Source: an uncultured Flavobacteriaceae bacterium
GTDB taxonomy: Bacteria; Bacteroidota; Bacteroidia; Flavobacteriales; Flavobacteriaceae
Direction: 5' to 3'
Assembly (NCBI GenBank): GCA_938011315.1
Contig: CALLUG010000001.1
Location: 47,796 to 111,795, forward strand
Length of the DNA: 64,000 nucleotides
The position numbers were made by a program, and so were the translations under genes. Under the pieces are notes generated by a model. That model saw nothing but the letters and a program-made list of their open reading frames with translations. It was not told the DNA's origin and ran no database searches. Positions 34,269-43,553 of this stretch are shown in pieces. Position 1 is the stretch's first letter. Each line of letters opens with the position of its first letter.

Positions 34269-35351
34269 CTAGCCTAAATGATTTCCAAATTTATGTTTTA
34301 CATTTTGAAGCACTTTTTTTATGTCTTGCTCTTTTGCTTTAGGGTAAATGAGTAAAACATCGTTTTTGTCTACAATAATATAATCTTTTAACCCATCTAC
34401 AACAACAATTTTGTTGTGCTCTGTGCGTATCATATTGCCAGAACTCTCTTCGGAGAGTAATTTTGCATTCACTAAAGCATTTTGGTTAGCATCCTTTTCA
34501 AGTTTATTATAAAGACTTCCCCAAGTGCCTAGATCATTCCAGTCAAACTCTGCCACACGCACATATACATTTGAGGATGTTTCCATAATGGCATAATCTA
34601 CAGAAATATTTTTTGCTTTTGAATAGTTGTTTTTTATAAACTCATCCTCAAGCGGGGTGTTATAGGTATCTATGCCTTTGTAAAAAAGCTCAAATAATAC
34701 AGGTTGTTTTTTTTGAAAAGCATCGATTACAGTTGCTACACTCCACATAAATATGCCCGCATTCCACAAAAAATTACCTTGTTCTATAAACGCTTTTGCA
34801 GTTTTATAATCGGGTTTTTCTCTAAACTGGCTTACTGGCTTTATCGTTTCCTGTACTTTATGGCTATACTCAATATAACCATATCCTGTATTAGGAAATG
34901 TAGGGTTAACCCCTAGAGTCATTAACGCTTTGTTTTTAGAACAAAATGCAAAACTTTGCTCTACATTTTTTACAAACGCATCATCGTCTTCAATCCAATG
35001 GTCGCTAGGGGCAACAATCATTAACGCTTTTGGGTTTTCTTTTTGTATTTTTAAAGCTGCATACAAAATACAGGGAGCTGTATTACGCATTTCTGGTTCT
35101 AAAACGATTTGTCGTTGTGTTACACTTGGAAGTTGCTTTAATACTAAATCGTTATAACGCTTGTTGGTTAAAATAAAAATATTTTCTTTAGGAATTAATT
35201 TCTCTAAACGCCAAAATGTTTTTTGTATAAGCGTATCGCCCGTTCCTAGCATATCATGAAATTGTTTTGGGAAAGCCGTTGTGCTTACGGGCCAAAATCT
35301 TGAGCCAACTCCCCCAGCCATTAATACAGCGTAATAATTGTTGTTTTTCAT
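34269..35351 (-). CDS. Mannose-1-phosphate guanylyltransferase
   Basis: Makes GDP-mannose from mannose-1-phosphate and GTP, for polysaccharide or glycan synthesis. The signature GGVGSRFWPVST and PKQF lie at residues 13-30. The acidic IVAPSDHWIED and the sugar-binding GYGYIEYS and FREKPDYKTA follow, with the C-terminal left-handed-helix region (VDGLKDYIIVDKNDVLLIYP). Length 360 corresponds to the short form without the fused phosphomannose isomerase domain. A ManC/RfbM-like gene; no polysaccharide cluster is adjacent. Confidence 0.92.
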   Translation of the reverse strand: MKNNNYYAVLMAGGVGSRFWPVSTTAFPKQFHDMLGTGDTLIQKTFWRLEKLIPKENIFILTNKRYNDLVLKQLPSVTQRQIVLEPEMRNTAPCILYAALKIQKENPKALMIVAPSDHWIEDDDAFVKNVEQSFAFCSKNKALMTLGVNPTFPNTGYGYIEYSHKVQETIKPVSQFREKPDYKTAKAFIEQGNFLWNAGIFMWSVATVIDAFQKKQPVLFELFYKGIDTYNTPLEDEFIKNNYSKAKNISVDYAIMETSSNVYVRVAEFDWNDLGTWGSLYNKLEKDANQNALVNAKLLSEESSGNMIRTEHNKIVVVDGLKDYIIVDKNDVLLIYPKAKEQDIKKVLQNVKHKFGNHLG

Positions 35352-35411
35352 TGTTGTTTCAGTTTGCAGTTAGTAACAAAGATGATTACTTTAAGTTTCA
35401 CTCATGGGTTT

Positions 35412-36020
35412 TTAAATTTCTTTTGAAGAAATAATTTCCACTTCGGCATTGGGGTTAAATAAATAAACTTGTCCTGATTTTAACTCTAAACATTCGTAGC
35501 GTTTTATACGTTTCACTCCTTTTTTAAACACTCGTCCATTATACATTTTAAAGATACTTCCTAAAGGGACTTCAAAGATATAAGTTTTATCGTTAGGGGC
35601 GTCAAATTGCTTTAAAGCCAGTGCTAGTTTGGTGTCGGTATCGCTAGAGGCTTTTGGGTTTTTAAAATGATTTGCCAATAAAGGGAGTAGGTGCTTGGGA
35701 AAAATTGTGGGGTTTAAAAAAGGCAACATCAACCTCTGAAAGCTTTGTTTCCACTCCGTCCCATGAGGCTTTATAAAGCGTCCATAAGTTTTGTAGGCTT
35801 TAAAATGAGCAATTTCATGAATTAGCGTTATTAAAAACCGATATTGGTTTAGGTTGGCATTGATTGTAATTTGATGATTGCCATTAGCTAAACGTCTGTA
35901 ATCACCATGGCGTGTTTTTCGTTCTTTTTTTATTTGTAGAATTATAGCTTCGTTTTGTAATAATCGCAAAACACCCTCAATAGCATTATCAGGAATATTA
36001 GTTTTAAGTAACTGTTGCAT
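35412..36020 (-). CDS. SprT-like zinc metalloprotease domain protein
   Basis: The catalytic HExxH is in LITLIHEIAHFKAY (about residues 85-98), with a downstream His-containing PHGTEWKQSF, as in SprT/Spartan N-terminal domains. The C-terminal part has no Cys pairs, so the zinc-ribbon of E. coli SprT is missing; instead there is a basic beta-rich tail (VFKKGVKRIKRYECL). Cytoplasmic, 202 residues, function unknown in bacteria. The ATG is 5 bases after a TATTTTTG box. Confidence 0.85.
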   Translation of the reverse strand: MQQLLKTNIPDNAIEGVLRLLQNEAIILQIKKERKTRHGDYRRLANGNHQITINANLNQYRFLITLIHEIAHFKAYKTYGRFIKPHGTEWKQSFQRLMLPFLNPTIFPKHLLPLLANHFKNPKASSDTDTKLALALKQFDAPNDKTYIFEVPLGSIFKMYNGRVFKKGVKRIKRYECLELKSGQVYLFNPNAEVEIISSKEI

Positions 36021-36025
36021 AGTAA

Positions 36026-36033
36026 CAAAAATA
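36026..36033 (-). promoter_or_regulatory. -7 box of the SprT-like gene, 5 bases from the ATG
   Basis: Minus-strand TATTTTTG followed by TTACT and the ATG. Confidence 0.45.
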
Positions 36034-36218
36034 AAATTGTGTATAAACTATAATAGGTGTCAAATGTTATTTAGAAAACATAGTATTAGGTGCGATGGGT
36101 TTTATTTATTTCAAACCATTCAATATGGTAAGCCATTTTATAAAAACTACAAAGTTATTTTAAACTAGCAAAGTTAAGAGTTAAAGAGACTCAAGTTTTT
36201 ATTTAGAATTCATAAAAA

Positions 36219-37151
36219 CTATATTTTTAATCGAATTCCTGTTTTCAAAAACAAACTAAGTTCATCGTTTACGGTAAACAAATTATCTCTATTGTTGGTT
36301 CTTAACCTTATATTGTTAGTAAGGGTATAAGCAGCTTGTGCAAAAAACTGTAAGTGTTTTATGATATGATATTCATATTGAATTCCGCTAATAATTCTAG
36401 AAATATTAAATATTCTTGCTCTACGACTTTGCGTATTAATTGAAATACCATTTTGTATATTGCCCGTAAATCCATCTAGTTCTATAGAAGACTTGAATCG
36501 GTGCTTTGTAGCTAAATGGTATTGTAAATTTGTTTTAGGAATTCCTACGTTATAAGACCATTTTTTATGAAACTTCTTATAGTAACTTATGAATGGCAAG
36601 GGAAAGAAAAAACCTCGATTTTGCGAATAAGTAACTCCCAAAATTAATCGGTCTTTTTTGTCGTTTTCAAGCTTTCTTTCTCGTATTACAACAACATCTG
36701 CAGAGATAACTAAATCTTCAAACGATAGGCTATTGGCTGTCAAGTTCGTACTAAACCCAGGTCTAACTCTAGCGCCAAGTCTCCATTTGCTATTTAAGGG
36801 TTTTGTATAGCCTATGGTGAGATCTAGAGATTGAAAATCATCAACTAAATCTTTGTCAAACAGGGTCGTTGCGTTGATGTTTAAATTAACATTACTGTAA
36901 TCTAGACCAATTAAAAGATATTCTTGATGTTTTTTTAGCTTAATAGGGACATTAAATAGCGCTCTCGATTTTGTAAATTCAACACCAGAGTTGTTCTCTG
37001 GAAGAATAGTAAAATCCAACCTAGCTAAGTCACTTAATTGAGCAGTGCTTACAATAGTAAAAAGTGCAAAACTAAATAAGAAAAATTTATGCTTACTCAA
37101 AGGCAATATAGGTTTGATAATCTGTTTGTTTTTATGATTTTTCACGTGCAT
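36219..37151 (-). CDS. DUF6268-type outer-membrane beta-barrel protein
   Basis: The frame is open to 37298, but that start falls across the divergent rpsP promoter. The ATG at 37151 (MHVKNHKNKQ) places a signal peptide (HKFFLFSFALFTIVSTAQ) near the N-terminus, so 310 residues are annotated. The mature part has amphipathic strands with aromatic girdles and closes ELSLFLKTGIRLKI, consistent with an outer-membrane barrel of the DUF6268 family. Function unknown. Divergent from rpsP; low-scoring neighbours give no clue to its role. Confidence 0.72.
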   Translation of the reverse strand: MHVKNHKNKQIIKPILPLSKHKFFLFSFALFTIVSTAQLSDLARLDFTILPENNSGVEFTKSRALFNVPIKLKKHQEYLLIGLDYSNVNLNINATTLFDKDLVDDFQSLDLTIGYTKPLNSKWRLGARVRPGFSTNLTANSLSFEDLVISADVVVIRERKLENDKKDRLILGVTYSQNRGFFFPLPFISYYKKFHKKWSYNVGIPKTNLQYHLATKHRFKSSIELDGFTGNIQNGISINTQSRRARIFNISRIISGIQYEYHIIKHLQFFAQAAYTLTNNIRLRTNNRDNLFTVNDELSLFLKTGIRLKI

Positions 37152-37256
37152 ATAAAAAAACAAACTTATAAATATTATTCCTAAAGTAGGATTAAATATA
37201 ATTAAAATTAGTAATAAAAAATAGTTACTAGCATTTTTGAAACAAAAAAAATATAT

Positions 37257-37264
37257 TACATTTG
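37257..37264 (+). promoter_or_regulatory. rpsP promoter -7 box
   Basis: TACATTTG matches TAnnTTTG. A TTG 17 bases upstream (within TTTTTGAAAC, about 37237) is a plausible -33 element. The leader to the rpsP ATG is 45 bases. Confidence 0.65.
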
Positions 37265-37309
37265 CGCTCTCATTAATAATAGAGGTCGAGAACCTCATAA
37301 ATTAATTAT

Positions 37310-37768
37310 ATGCCAGTAAAACTAAGATTACAAAGACACGGTAAAAAAGGAAAACCTTTTTACTGGATTGTTGCAGCAGATGCAAGATCAAAAAGAGATG
37401 GTAAATTTCTTGAAAAATTAGGGACTTACAATCCAAACGTTAACCCAGCAATTATTGACTTAAATGTTGATGGTGCTGTAAAATGGCTTCAAAACGGAGC
37501 ACAACCTACAGACACCGCTAAAGCAATCTTATCTTATAAAGGTGCTTTACTAAAAAACCACTTAGCAGGAGGTGTTAGAAAAGGCGCTTTAACAGAAGAA
37601 GAAGCAGAGAAAAAGTTTCAAGCTTGGGTTCAAGAAAAAGAAGCAAAAATAGGCTCTAAACAAGATAGCTTAGCAAAAGCAAATGCCGATGCTAAAGCCA
37701 AAGCGTTAGACGCAGAAAAAGCTGTGAATAACGCAAGAATTACAGTAACTACAGATGAAGAAGAGTAG
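37310..37768 (+). CDS. rpsP: 30S ribosomal protein S16
   Basis: The conserved core (residues 1-80) starts MPVKLRLQRHGKKGKPFYWI and includes DGKFLEKLGTYNP and WLQNGAQPTDTAKAIL. A long Ala/Lys/Glu-rich helical extension (about 95-152) follows, typical of Bacteroidota S16. Length 152 compared with about 80-90 in E. coli reflects that tail. A palindromic terminator directly follows the stop region, so rimM (105 bases on) may be read by partial read-through or a second promoter. The usual trmD and rplS are not present here. Confidence 0.97.
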   Translation: MPVKLRLQRHGKKGKPFYWIVAADARSKRDGKFLEKLGTYNPNVNPAIIDLNVDGAVKWLQNGAQPTDTAKAILSYKGALLKNHLAGGVRKGALTEEEAEKKFQAWVQEKEAKIGSKQDSLAKANADAKAKALDAEKAVNNARITVTTDEEE

Positions 37769-37791
37769 ATTGCTGCACATTTTATAATTTT

Positions 37792-37821
37792 AAACTCCGA
37801 TACTAGTATCGGAGTTTTTTA
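37792..37821 (+). terminator. Terminator between rpsP and rimM
   Basis: Perfect palindrome AACTCCGATACT/AGTATCGGAGTT followed by six T's. Strong, and possibly an attenuator between rpsP and rimM. Confidence 0.8.
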
Positions 37822-37873
37822 TTTTTATAACACTATAATATTCCAAAAAAAACAATAACCAATTTAATGTATT

Positions 37874-38398
37874 ATGACCATTGACGATTGTTTTTACTTA
37901 GGTAAAATTGTAAAAAAGTACAGTTACAAAGGCGAATTACTTATTAAGTTAGATACCGACGAACCAGATATTTACGCGCATTTGGATGCCGTTTTTATAA
38001 ATGTTGGGAATTCCTTTTTGCCTTTTTTTATAGAAAATTCTAAGTTACATAAATCAAACTTATTGCGAGTGCAACTTGAAGATGTTAAAAATGAAGCCAG
38101 TGCCGAAGCGCTTTTAAAAAGCGATGTGTATTTGCCGCTAAGCTTACTTCCTAAACTAGAAGGGAATAAGTTTTATTTTCATGAAGTTATTGGGTTTACC
38201 ATTAAAGATCGAAATTTTGGAACTGTAGGCGTTATAAAAAATATTAATGATAGCACGGCACAAGCTTTATTTGAGATTGATAGAGATGGTGTGGAGATTT
38301 TAATCCCTATGAACGATGAGTTTATACTAAACGTAAATCGCGAGTGTAAAACTATTGAGGTACAAACTCCAGACGGCCTTATTGATTTGTATTTATGA
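37874..38398 (+). CDS. rimM: Ribosome maturation factor RimM
   Basis: Assists assembly of the 30S head by binding S19. N-terminal RimM barrel (about residues 1-90: LGKIVKKYSYKGELLIKLDTD, core KYSYKGELLIKL) and C-terminal PRC-barrel (FYFHEVIGFTIKDRNFGTVG, core FHEVIGFTI; IPMNDEFI). Length 174 is normal. Its last codon overlaps the ATG of trmN6 by 4 bases, so the two are coupled. Confidence 0.94.
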   Translation: MTIDDCFYLGKIVKKYSYKGELLIKLDTDEPDIYAHLDAVFINVGNSFLPFFIENSKLHKSNLLRVQLEDVKNEASAEALLKSDVYLPLSLLPKLEGNKFYFHEVIGFTIKDRNFGTVGVIKNINDSTAQALFEIDRDGVEILIPMNDEFILNVNRECKTIEVQTPDGLIDLYL

Positions 38399-39117
38399 AA
38401 ACACCCTCATTTCGGTTTAAGCAATTTGAGATAAAACAGGATCATAGTGCAATGAAAATTGGTACTGATGGCGTATTATTAGGTGCTTGGGCATCAATTA
38501 GCTTAAAACCATCTACAATACTAGATATTGGCACCGGTACAGGCCTTATTGCCTTAATGTTAGCTCAACGTAGCGATGCAGAAACTATAGATGCCTTAGA
38601 GATTGACGCAGATGCTTATGAGCAAGCTGTCGAAAATTTTGAGAACTCACCTTGGTCAGACCGTCTTTTTTGCTACCATGCGTCGTTAGGCCAATTTGCA
38701 AACGAGATTGATGATACCTACGATTTAATTGTTTCTAATCCCCCTTTTTATTCTGAAAATTATAAAACAAAAGACCCACAACGTAACCTCTCTCGTTTTA
38801 ATGATGCCATGCCTTTTCATTACTTATTAGAAAATGTATCAAAACTACTCTCAGCAACAGGATTGTTTGTTGTTATCATACCGCACAAAGAAGAAATAAG
38901 TTTTATAAACTTAGCCCAAGCAGTTAAGTTATATCCAAGTCGTATTTTGAGAATAAAAGGCAACCCCAAAGTAGCCACAAAACGTAGCCTTATAGAATTT
39001 TCTTTCAGTGCTAGAAATGAAAATACAATCACTAATATTTTAGTTATAGAGACCACAAGACACCAATATACTCAAGATTACGTTAATCTTACCCAAGATT
39101 TCTATTTAAAAATGTAA
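38395..39117 (+). CDS. trmN6: tRNA1(Val) (adenine(37)-N6)-methyltransferase
   Basis: SAM-dependent methyltransferase (YfiC type) that modifies A37 of tRNA-Val. Motif I is LDIGTGTGLIALML (about residues 43-56) and the N6-adenine motif is SNPPFY (about 118-123). The N-terminal FRFKQFEIKQDHSAMKIGTDGVLLG (core HSAMKIGTDGVLLG) is diagnostic. Length 240. It overlaps rimM by 4 bases, forming a small translation-related unit with rpsP and rimM. Confidence 0.92.
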   Translation: MKTPSFRFKQFEIKQDHSAMKIGTDGVLLGAWASISLKPSTILDIGTGTGLIALMLAQRSDAETIDALEIDADAYEQAVENFENSPWSDRLFCYHASLGQFANEIDDTYDLIVSNPPFYSENYKTKDPQRNLSRFNDAMPFHYLLENVSKLLSATGLFVVIIPHKEEISFINLAQAVKLYPSRILRIKGNPKVATKRSLIEFSFSARNENTITNILVIETTRHQYTQDYVNLTQDFYLKM

Positions 39118-39158
39118 CAATTTAGTACATTTGCCAGCCGAACATAATACACTATATC

Positions 39159-40337
39159 ATGAAACCCGATTTATTTGAAGCTCCGGATTATTATAACTTA
39201 GATGAGTTACTAACCGATGAACATAAATTAGTTCGCGATGCTGCCCGAGAGTGGGTAAAACGCGACGTATCACCTATTATTGAAGACTACGCACAGCGTG
39301 CAGAATTTCCAACACAAATTGTTAATGGATTAGCAAATATTGGTGCTTTTGGTCCTTACATTCCAGAACAATATGGTGGTGCAGGGTTAGACCAAATAGC
39401 ATATGGGTTAATTATGCAAGAGATTGAACGTGGCGACTCTGGTGTTCGCTCTACAGCATCGGTACAATCCTCATTAGTGATGTATCCCATTTGGAAATAT
39501 GGTAATGAGGCACAACGTAATAAATACTTACCAAAACTAGCTAGTGGCGAGTGGATGGGTTGTTTTGGTCTTACCGAGCCCGATTATGGATCTAATCCTG
39601 GCGGAATGACCACTAACTTTAAAGACATGGGGGATCATTATCTTTTAAATGGAGCTAAAATGTGGATCTCCAACGCCCCATTTGCGCAGGTTGCTGTAGT
39701 TTGGGCTAAAGACGAAACTGGACGCATACATGGCTTAATTGTAGAGCGAGGAATGGAAGGATTCTCCACCCCAGAAACACACAACAAATGGTCGCTTCGT
39801 GCAAGTGCTACTGGTGAGCTAATTTTTGATAACGTAAAAGTTCCTAAAGAAAACTTACTCCCTAATAAGTCTGGATTAGGGGCGCCACTAGGTTGTCTAG
39901 ATTCAGCACGTTTTGGTATTGCTTGGGGAGCTATTGGTGCAGCTATGGATTGCTACGATACAGCACTACGATACAGTAAAGAACGTATGCAGTTTGGAAA
40001 ACCTATTGGACAATTTCAATTACAACAAAAGAAACTTGCGGAAATGATTACCGAAATAACCAAAGCACAGTTATTGGCATGGAAACTTGGTGTAATGCGT
40101 AATAATGGTACAGCAACTTCAGCTCAAATTTCTATGGCAAAACGAAACAATGTTGATATGGCCATTACTATTGCTCGCGAGGCAAGACAAATGTTAGGTG
40201 GTATGGGTATTTCTGGAGATTACTCTATTATGCGTCACGCCATGAACTTAGAAAGTGTTATTACTTACGAAGGGACACACGATATTCATTTACTTATTAC
40301 AGGCTTAGATGTTACAGGATTAAACGCCTTTAAATAA
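39159..40337 (+). CDS. Acyl-CoA dehydrogenase, glutaryl-CoA dehydrogenase-like
   Basis: FAD flavoenzyme of the acyl-CoA dehydrogenase fold: N-terminal helical domain, the beta domain with GCFGLTEPDYGSNPGGM and WISNAPFAQVAVVWA, and the C-terminal helices with ERMQFGKPIGQFQLQQKKLA (core RMQFGKPIGQFQ). The catalytic Glu is in YEGTHDIHLL (about residues 371-380), the position used by glutaryl- and short-chain dehydrogenases. It resembles glutaryl-CoA dehydrogenase (lysine/tryptophan breakdown) most closely, but the dual oxidation/decarboxylation cannot be confirmed. A terminator follows; single gene. Confidence 0.88.
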   Translation: MKPDLFEAPDYYNLDELLTDEHKLVRDAAREWVKRDVSPIIEDYAQRAEFPTQIVNGLANIGAFGPYIPEQYGGAGLDQIAYGLIMQEIERGDSGVRSTASVQSSLVMYPIWKYGNEAQRNKYLPKLASGEWMGCFGLTEPDYGSNPGGMTTNFKDMGDHYLLNGAKMWISNAPFAQVAVVWAKDETGRIHGLIVERGMEGFSTPETHNKWSLRASATGELIFDNVKVPKENLLPNKSGLGAPLGCLDSARFGIAWGAIGAAMDCYDTALRYSKERMQFGKPIGQFQLQQKKLAEMITEITKAQLLAWKLGVMRNNGTATSAQISMAKRNNVDMAITIAREARQMLGGMGISGDYSIMRHAMNLESVITYEGTHDIHLLITGLDVTGLNAFK

Positions 40338-40365
40338 ATATTAGAATAAATAATTATAAAATAAG

Positions 40366-40397
40366 ACAGGGTTTCTATTAAAGAAACCCTGTTTTTT
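40366..40397 (+). terminator. Terminator after the acyl-CoA dehydrogenase gene
   Basis: Stem ACAGGGTTTCT/AGAAACCCTGT with an ATTAA loop and a T-run. Confidence 0.88.
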
Positions 40398-40454
40398 AAT
40401 TTAAAACCAAAAAGAAGTGCAGCTTACAAAAAACCTTAACCTAATATTGCTAGG

Positions 40455-41429
40455 CTACACATTTCGTTTCATTAATGTTTCTCCAAACGTTTTTAATAAC
40501 GCTTTTTTTTCTTTTGAAATGGACATCGTTTCTAGTACCATAAAAGCTTTATTAGTATAGTTTAAAATTTCGTTTTGAGTTGCTTTTGCCGCTCCGCTAT
40601 CTTCAAAAATACGTTTTACGATTTGTATTTTTTCATCACTATTTTTCGGACTTGTATTAAATAAGTGTTGCAAGCGATTTTTATCTTCTCCCGAAGAAAA
40701 TTCTAAAGCTTTAATATATAAGTATGTTTTTTTATTTCCTATAATATCTCCACCTACTTGCTTTCCAAAGGTTTCTATATTTCCAAAGGCATCCAGATAA
40801 TCGTCTTGTAACTGAAACGCTAAGCCTAAATAACAACCAAAATTATAGCTTGCTATTTGGTTTTCTTCAGAAGTTTCAGCAACTATAGCTCCCATTTGCA
40901 TCGCTGCACCGAGTAAAACTGCTGTTTTGTAATTAATCATATTTAGATACTCTGGTATAGATACCGTATCTATAGTTTCGTAATCTACATCGTGTTGTTG
41001 TCCTTCGCAAACTTGTAACGCTGTTTTGCTAAATAACTTAGATAATTGTTGTGCCATTGTGCCATCATAATGTTCAAATAGTTGATAAGCTAAAATAAGC
41101 ATCGTATCTCCAGATAAAATTCCAGTATTTACATCCCATTTTTCATGCACCGTTTTTTTACCTCTTCGCAAGGGAGCATTATCCATAATGTCGTCGTGCA
41201 CTAATGAAAAATTGTGAAATACCTCTATCGCCAAAGCGGCATGCAATGCTTTTTTATAAGACACATCAAAAACTTCACAAGTCATTAATGTTAGCACCGG
41301 GCGTAAACGCTTACCCTTTAATGTTAGAATGTATTTTATAGGATCGTATAAATTTTTTGGCTCACCAAAAACAACAAATTGTTCTAAAAAAGCCAAAAAA
41401 TCTTCTTGATATGTTTTAATTGATTGCAT
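40455..41429 (-). CDS. Polyprenyl (farnesyl/geranylgeranyl) diphosphate synthase
   Basis: Trans-isoprenyl diphosphate synthase. First Asp-rich motif VHDDIMDNAPLRRGK (DDxxD, about residues 77-91), second QDDYLDAFG (about 207-215), and GKRLRPVLTLMTCE near the N-terminus. Chain length is not certain; residues before the first motif (FHNFSLVHDD) suggest a short-chain product. The product feeds quinones, carotenoids or undecaprenyl precursors. ATG is 4 bases after a TATTTTTG box. Divergent from the tetR-efflux operon. Confidence 0.92.
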   Translation of the reverse strand: MQSIKTYQEDFLAFLEQFVVFGEPKNLYDPIKYILTLKGKRLRPVLTLMTCEVFDVSYKKALHAALAIEVFHNFSLVHDDIMDNAPLRRGKKTVHEKWDVNTGILSGDTMLILAYQLFEHYDGTMAQQLSKLFSKTALQVCEGQQHDVDYETIDTVSIPEYLNMINYKTAVLLGAAMQMGAIVAETSEENQIASYNFGCYLGLAFQLQDDYLDAFGNIETFGKQVGGDIIGNKKTYLYIKALEFSSGEDKNRLQHLFNTSPKNSDEKIQIVKRIFEDSGAAKATQNEILNYTNKAFMVLETMSISKEKKALLKTFGETLMKRNV

Positions 41430-41433
41430 TATA

Positions 41434-41441
41434 CAAAAATA
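41434..41441 (-). promoter_or_regulatory. -7 box of the polyprenyl synthase gene, 4 bases from the ATG
   Basis: Minus-strand TATTTTTG, then TATA and the ATG. Confidence 0.5.
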
Positions 41442-41537
41442 ATGTAATTAAACACATTAAAATAACACCATAAAAATATTAATAAAAAATTAATGTTAAA
41501 ACTTTAAAAACTATTTTAGTTTTAAAAGTTTCCTGTG

Positions 41538-41545
41538 TATATTTG
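41538..41545 (+). promoter_or_regulatory. Promoter -7 box of the tetR-efflux operon
   Basis: TATATTTG matches TAnnTTTG and lies 11 bases before the tetR ATG. A regulator site here is expected for self-control, but I could not identify a clear operator palindrome. Confidence 0.5.
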
Positions 41546-41556
41546 AAATTCATTTT

Positions 41557-42165
41557 ATGAAAAATACTATTATACAAAGTGCTTTGGAGTTGTTTTTAAC
41601 CTACGGTTTTAAGAGCGTCACTATGGATGACATTTCAAAAACCATGGGGGTTTCTAAAAAAACAATATATCTACATTTTAAAAACAAAACAGAACTAGTA
41701 AGTGATACCATTGTAAGTTTGTTCAATACTATAATTAATGGCATTACTGCTATTCGTGAGTTAAAACATTGTCCTATAGAAGAAATATACGAAATTAATC
41801 GGTTTGTTATGGAGCACTTAAAAAATGAGAAATCCTCACCACAGTATCAGCTTCAAAAGTACTACCCCGAAATTTTTAAAAACTTAAAAACAAAACAGTT
41901 TAGTGCAATGCATGATTGTGTTATGGACAATTTACAAAGAGGAATGGCTTTAAGTTTGTACAGAAGTGATATTGACTCTGAGTTTGTTGCTAGAATTTAC
42001 TTTAGTGGTATGACTACGATTAAGGATAAATCATTGTTTCCCAGCGATGTTTTTTTTGCAAACAAACTAATAAGCACATACCTGGAGTACCACCTGAGAG
42101 GGATTTGTACCACAAAAGGGATTGCAAAACTAAATATAATGACAAAAAAAAAGGAATTTAAATGA
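41557..42165 (+). CDS. TetR/AcrR-family transcriptional regulator
   Basis: N-terminal TetR helix-turn-helix (residues 5-50: LELFLTYGFKSVTMDDISK, core TMDDISKTMGVSKKTIYLHF) followed by a helical ligand-binding domain of about 150 residues. As first gene of a TolC-adaptor-RND operon it most likely represses that operon and responds to a pump substrate, as AcrR-type proteins do. It overlaps the TolC gene by 4 bases. Ligand unknown. Confidence 0.92.
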   Translation: MKNTIIQSALELFLTYGFKSVTMDDISKTMGVSKKTIYLHFKNKTELVSDTIVSLFNTIINGITAIRELKHCPIEEIYEINRFVMEHLKNEKSSPQYQLQKYYPEIFKNLKTKQFSAMHDCVMDNLQRGMALSLYRSDIDSEFVARIYFSGMTTIKDKSLFPSDVFFANKLISTYLEYHLRGICTTKGIAKLNIMTKKKEFK

Positions 42166-43532
42166 AATTGAAAGGCGCACTAATAGTTGGTTTTTTTACC
42201 CTCACATTAGGGTTTTCGCAACAGTCAGAACACCAATTTAGCTTACAAGAAGCCATAGAGTATGCGCTAGAGCATAACATAGCTAGTACAAATGCGCAGC
42301 TAGATATTGAAGCTGCAAAACAACAAAAACGAGAAACCACAACAATTGGGTTACCACAAATTAATGCTAGTATTGATTATCAAAACTTTATACAACAAGG
42401 TTCTGCATTTTTGCCAGCAATATTATTATCAGACCAATTACGAAACGATTTAGGCTTAGGAATAGAAGATCAATTTCCAGCCGTTTTTGGCACAAGTCAA
42501 AACGTCAACGCAACAGCCACTTTAAGCCAGCTAATTTTTGATGGTTCTTATATTGTAGCATTACAATCTGCAAAAGTATTTTTAGAAATTTCTAAAAATG
42601 CGAAAGAAAAAACAAAATTAGATATAAGAAAGGCCGTTATTAATGCCTATGGCAATGTGTTGTTAGCGGAAGAAAGTATCGCAATATTAAAACAAAACAT
42701 TGTGATACTTGAAAGAAACCTACTCGAAACTACCGCAATTTACGAAAACGGCTTAGGAGAAGAAGAAAGCGTGGAGCAGCTTAAAATTACCTTGTCTAGT
42801 GTACAAAGTAATTTACAAAATGCCAAACGATTAAAACACCTAGCCTACCAAATGCTAAATATTACATTAGGACGGGATATAAACTCAAAAATAACCATTA
42901 CCGAAACCCTAGAAACCCTAACCTCTAAAAGCGTTGTATTAAGTTTAATTTCGGTAGAACAAGAGGTTAGTAATACCATAGATTATAAAATTGCTGAAAA
43001 CGACAAAACTTCTAAAGCGTTATTATTAAAACTAGAAAAAAGTAAAGCTTTACCAACCCTCAGTGGTTTCATTAACGGCGGATATACTGGCAATAGTGAG
43101 TCGTTTACCTTTTTGGACCGTTCCCAGCAGTGGTTTGGGTCGTCGCTTGTTGGACTTAGTCTAAACGTTCCTATTTTTAGCTCAGGAAAGCGAAGTGCTG
43201 CGACAAAACGAGCGCAAATTAATTTAGAAAAATCTAAAGCAAATCTAAACGACATAGCACAAAAACTAAAACTACAAATTGCTGCTGCCAAGGGGAACTA
43301 CCAATTTGCAATAGAAGACTATCACAATAAAAAGCAAAACTTAGACTTGGCAAAGCGTATAGAAACAAAAAACCAAACAAAATATTTTGAAGGAATTGCC
43401 TCTAGCTTTGAACTAAGACAAGCTCAAATACAATTATACACATCACAACAAGAACTCTTGCAAGCTATGCTGAATGTAATTACTAAAAAAGCAGAACTAG
43501 AAACCTTAGTTAACCAACCTCAAAAAAACTAA
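42162..43532 (+). CDS. TolC-family outer-membrane efflux channel
   Basis: Signal peptide (ALIVGFFTLTLGFSQQ), then two OEP repeats (about residues 25-230 and 240-450) rich in long alpha-helices: FSLQEAIEYALEHNIAS near the start, and NVPIFSSGKRSAATKRA in the second repeat, with the conserved VPIF motif. Forms the trimeric outer-membrane duct of the tripartite pump encoded downstream. Length 456 is normal. The adaptor gene follows after 21 bases. Confidence 0.93.
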   Translation: MKLKGALIVGFFTLTLGFSQQSEHQFSLQEAIEYALEHNIASTNAQLDIEAAKQQKRETTTIGLPQINASIDYQNFIQQGSAFLPAILLSDQLRNDLGLGIEDQFPAVFGTSQNVNATATLSQLIFDGSYIVALQSAKVFLEISKNAKEKTKLDIRKAVINAYGNVLLAEESIAILKQNIVILERNLLETTAIYENGLGEEESVEQLKITLSSVQSNLQNAKRLKHLAYQMLNITLGRDINSKITITETLETLTSKSVVLSLISVEQEVSNTIDYKIAENDKTSKALLLKLEKSKALPTLSGFINGGYTGNSESFTFLDRSQQWFGSSLVGLSLNVPIFSSGKRSAATKRAQINLEKSKANLNDIAQKLKLQIAAAKGNYQFAIEDYHNKKQNLDLAKRIETKNQTKYFEGIASSFELRQAQIQLYTSQQELLQAMLNVITKKAELETLVNQPQKN

Positions 43533-43553
43533 CTCGACAAAAGCCCAAACCTA

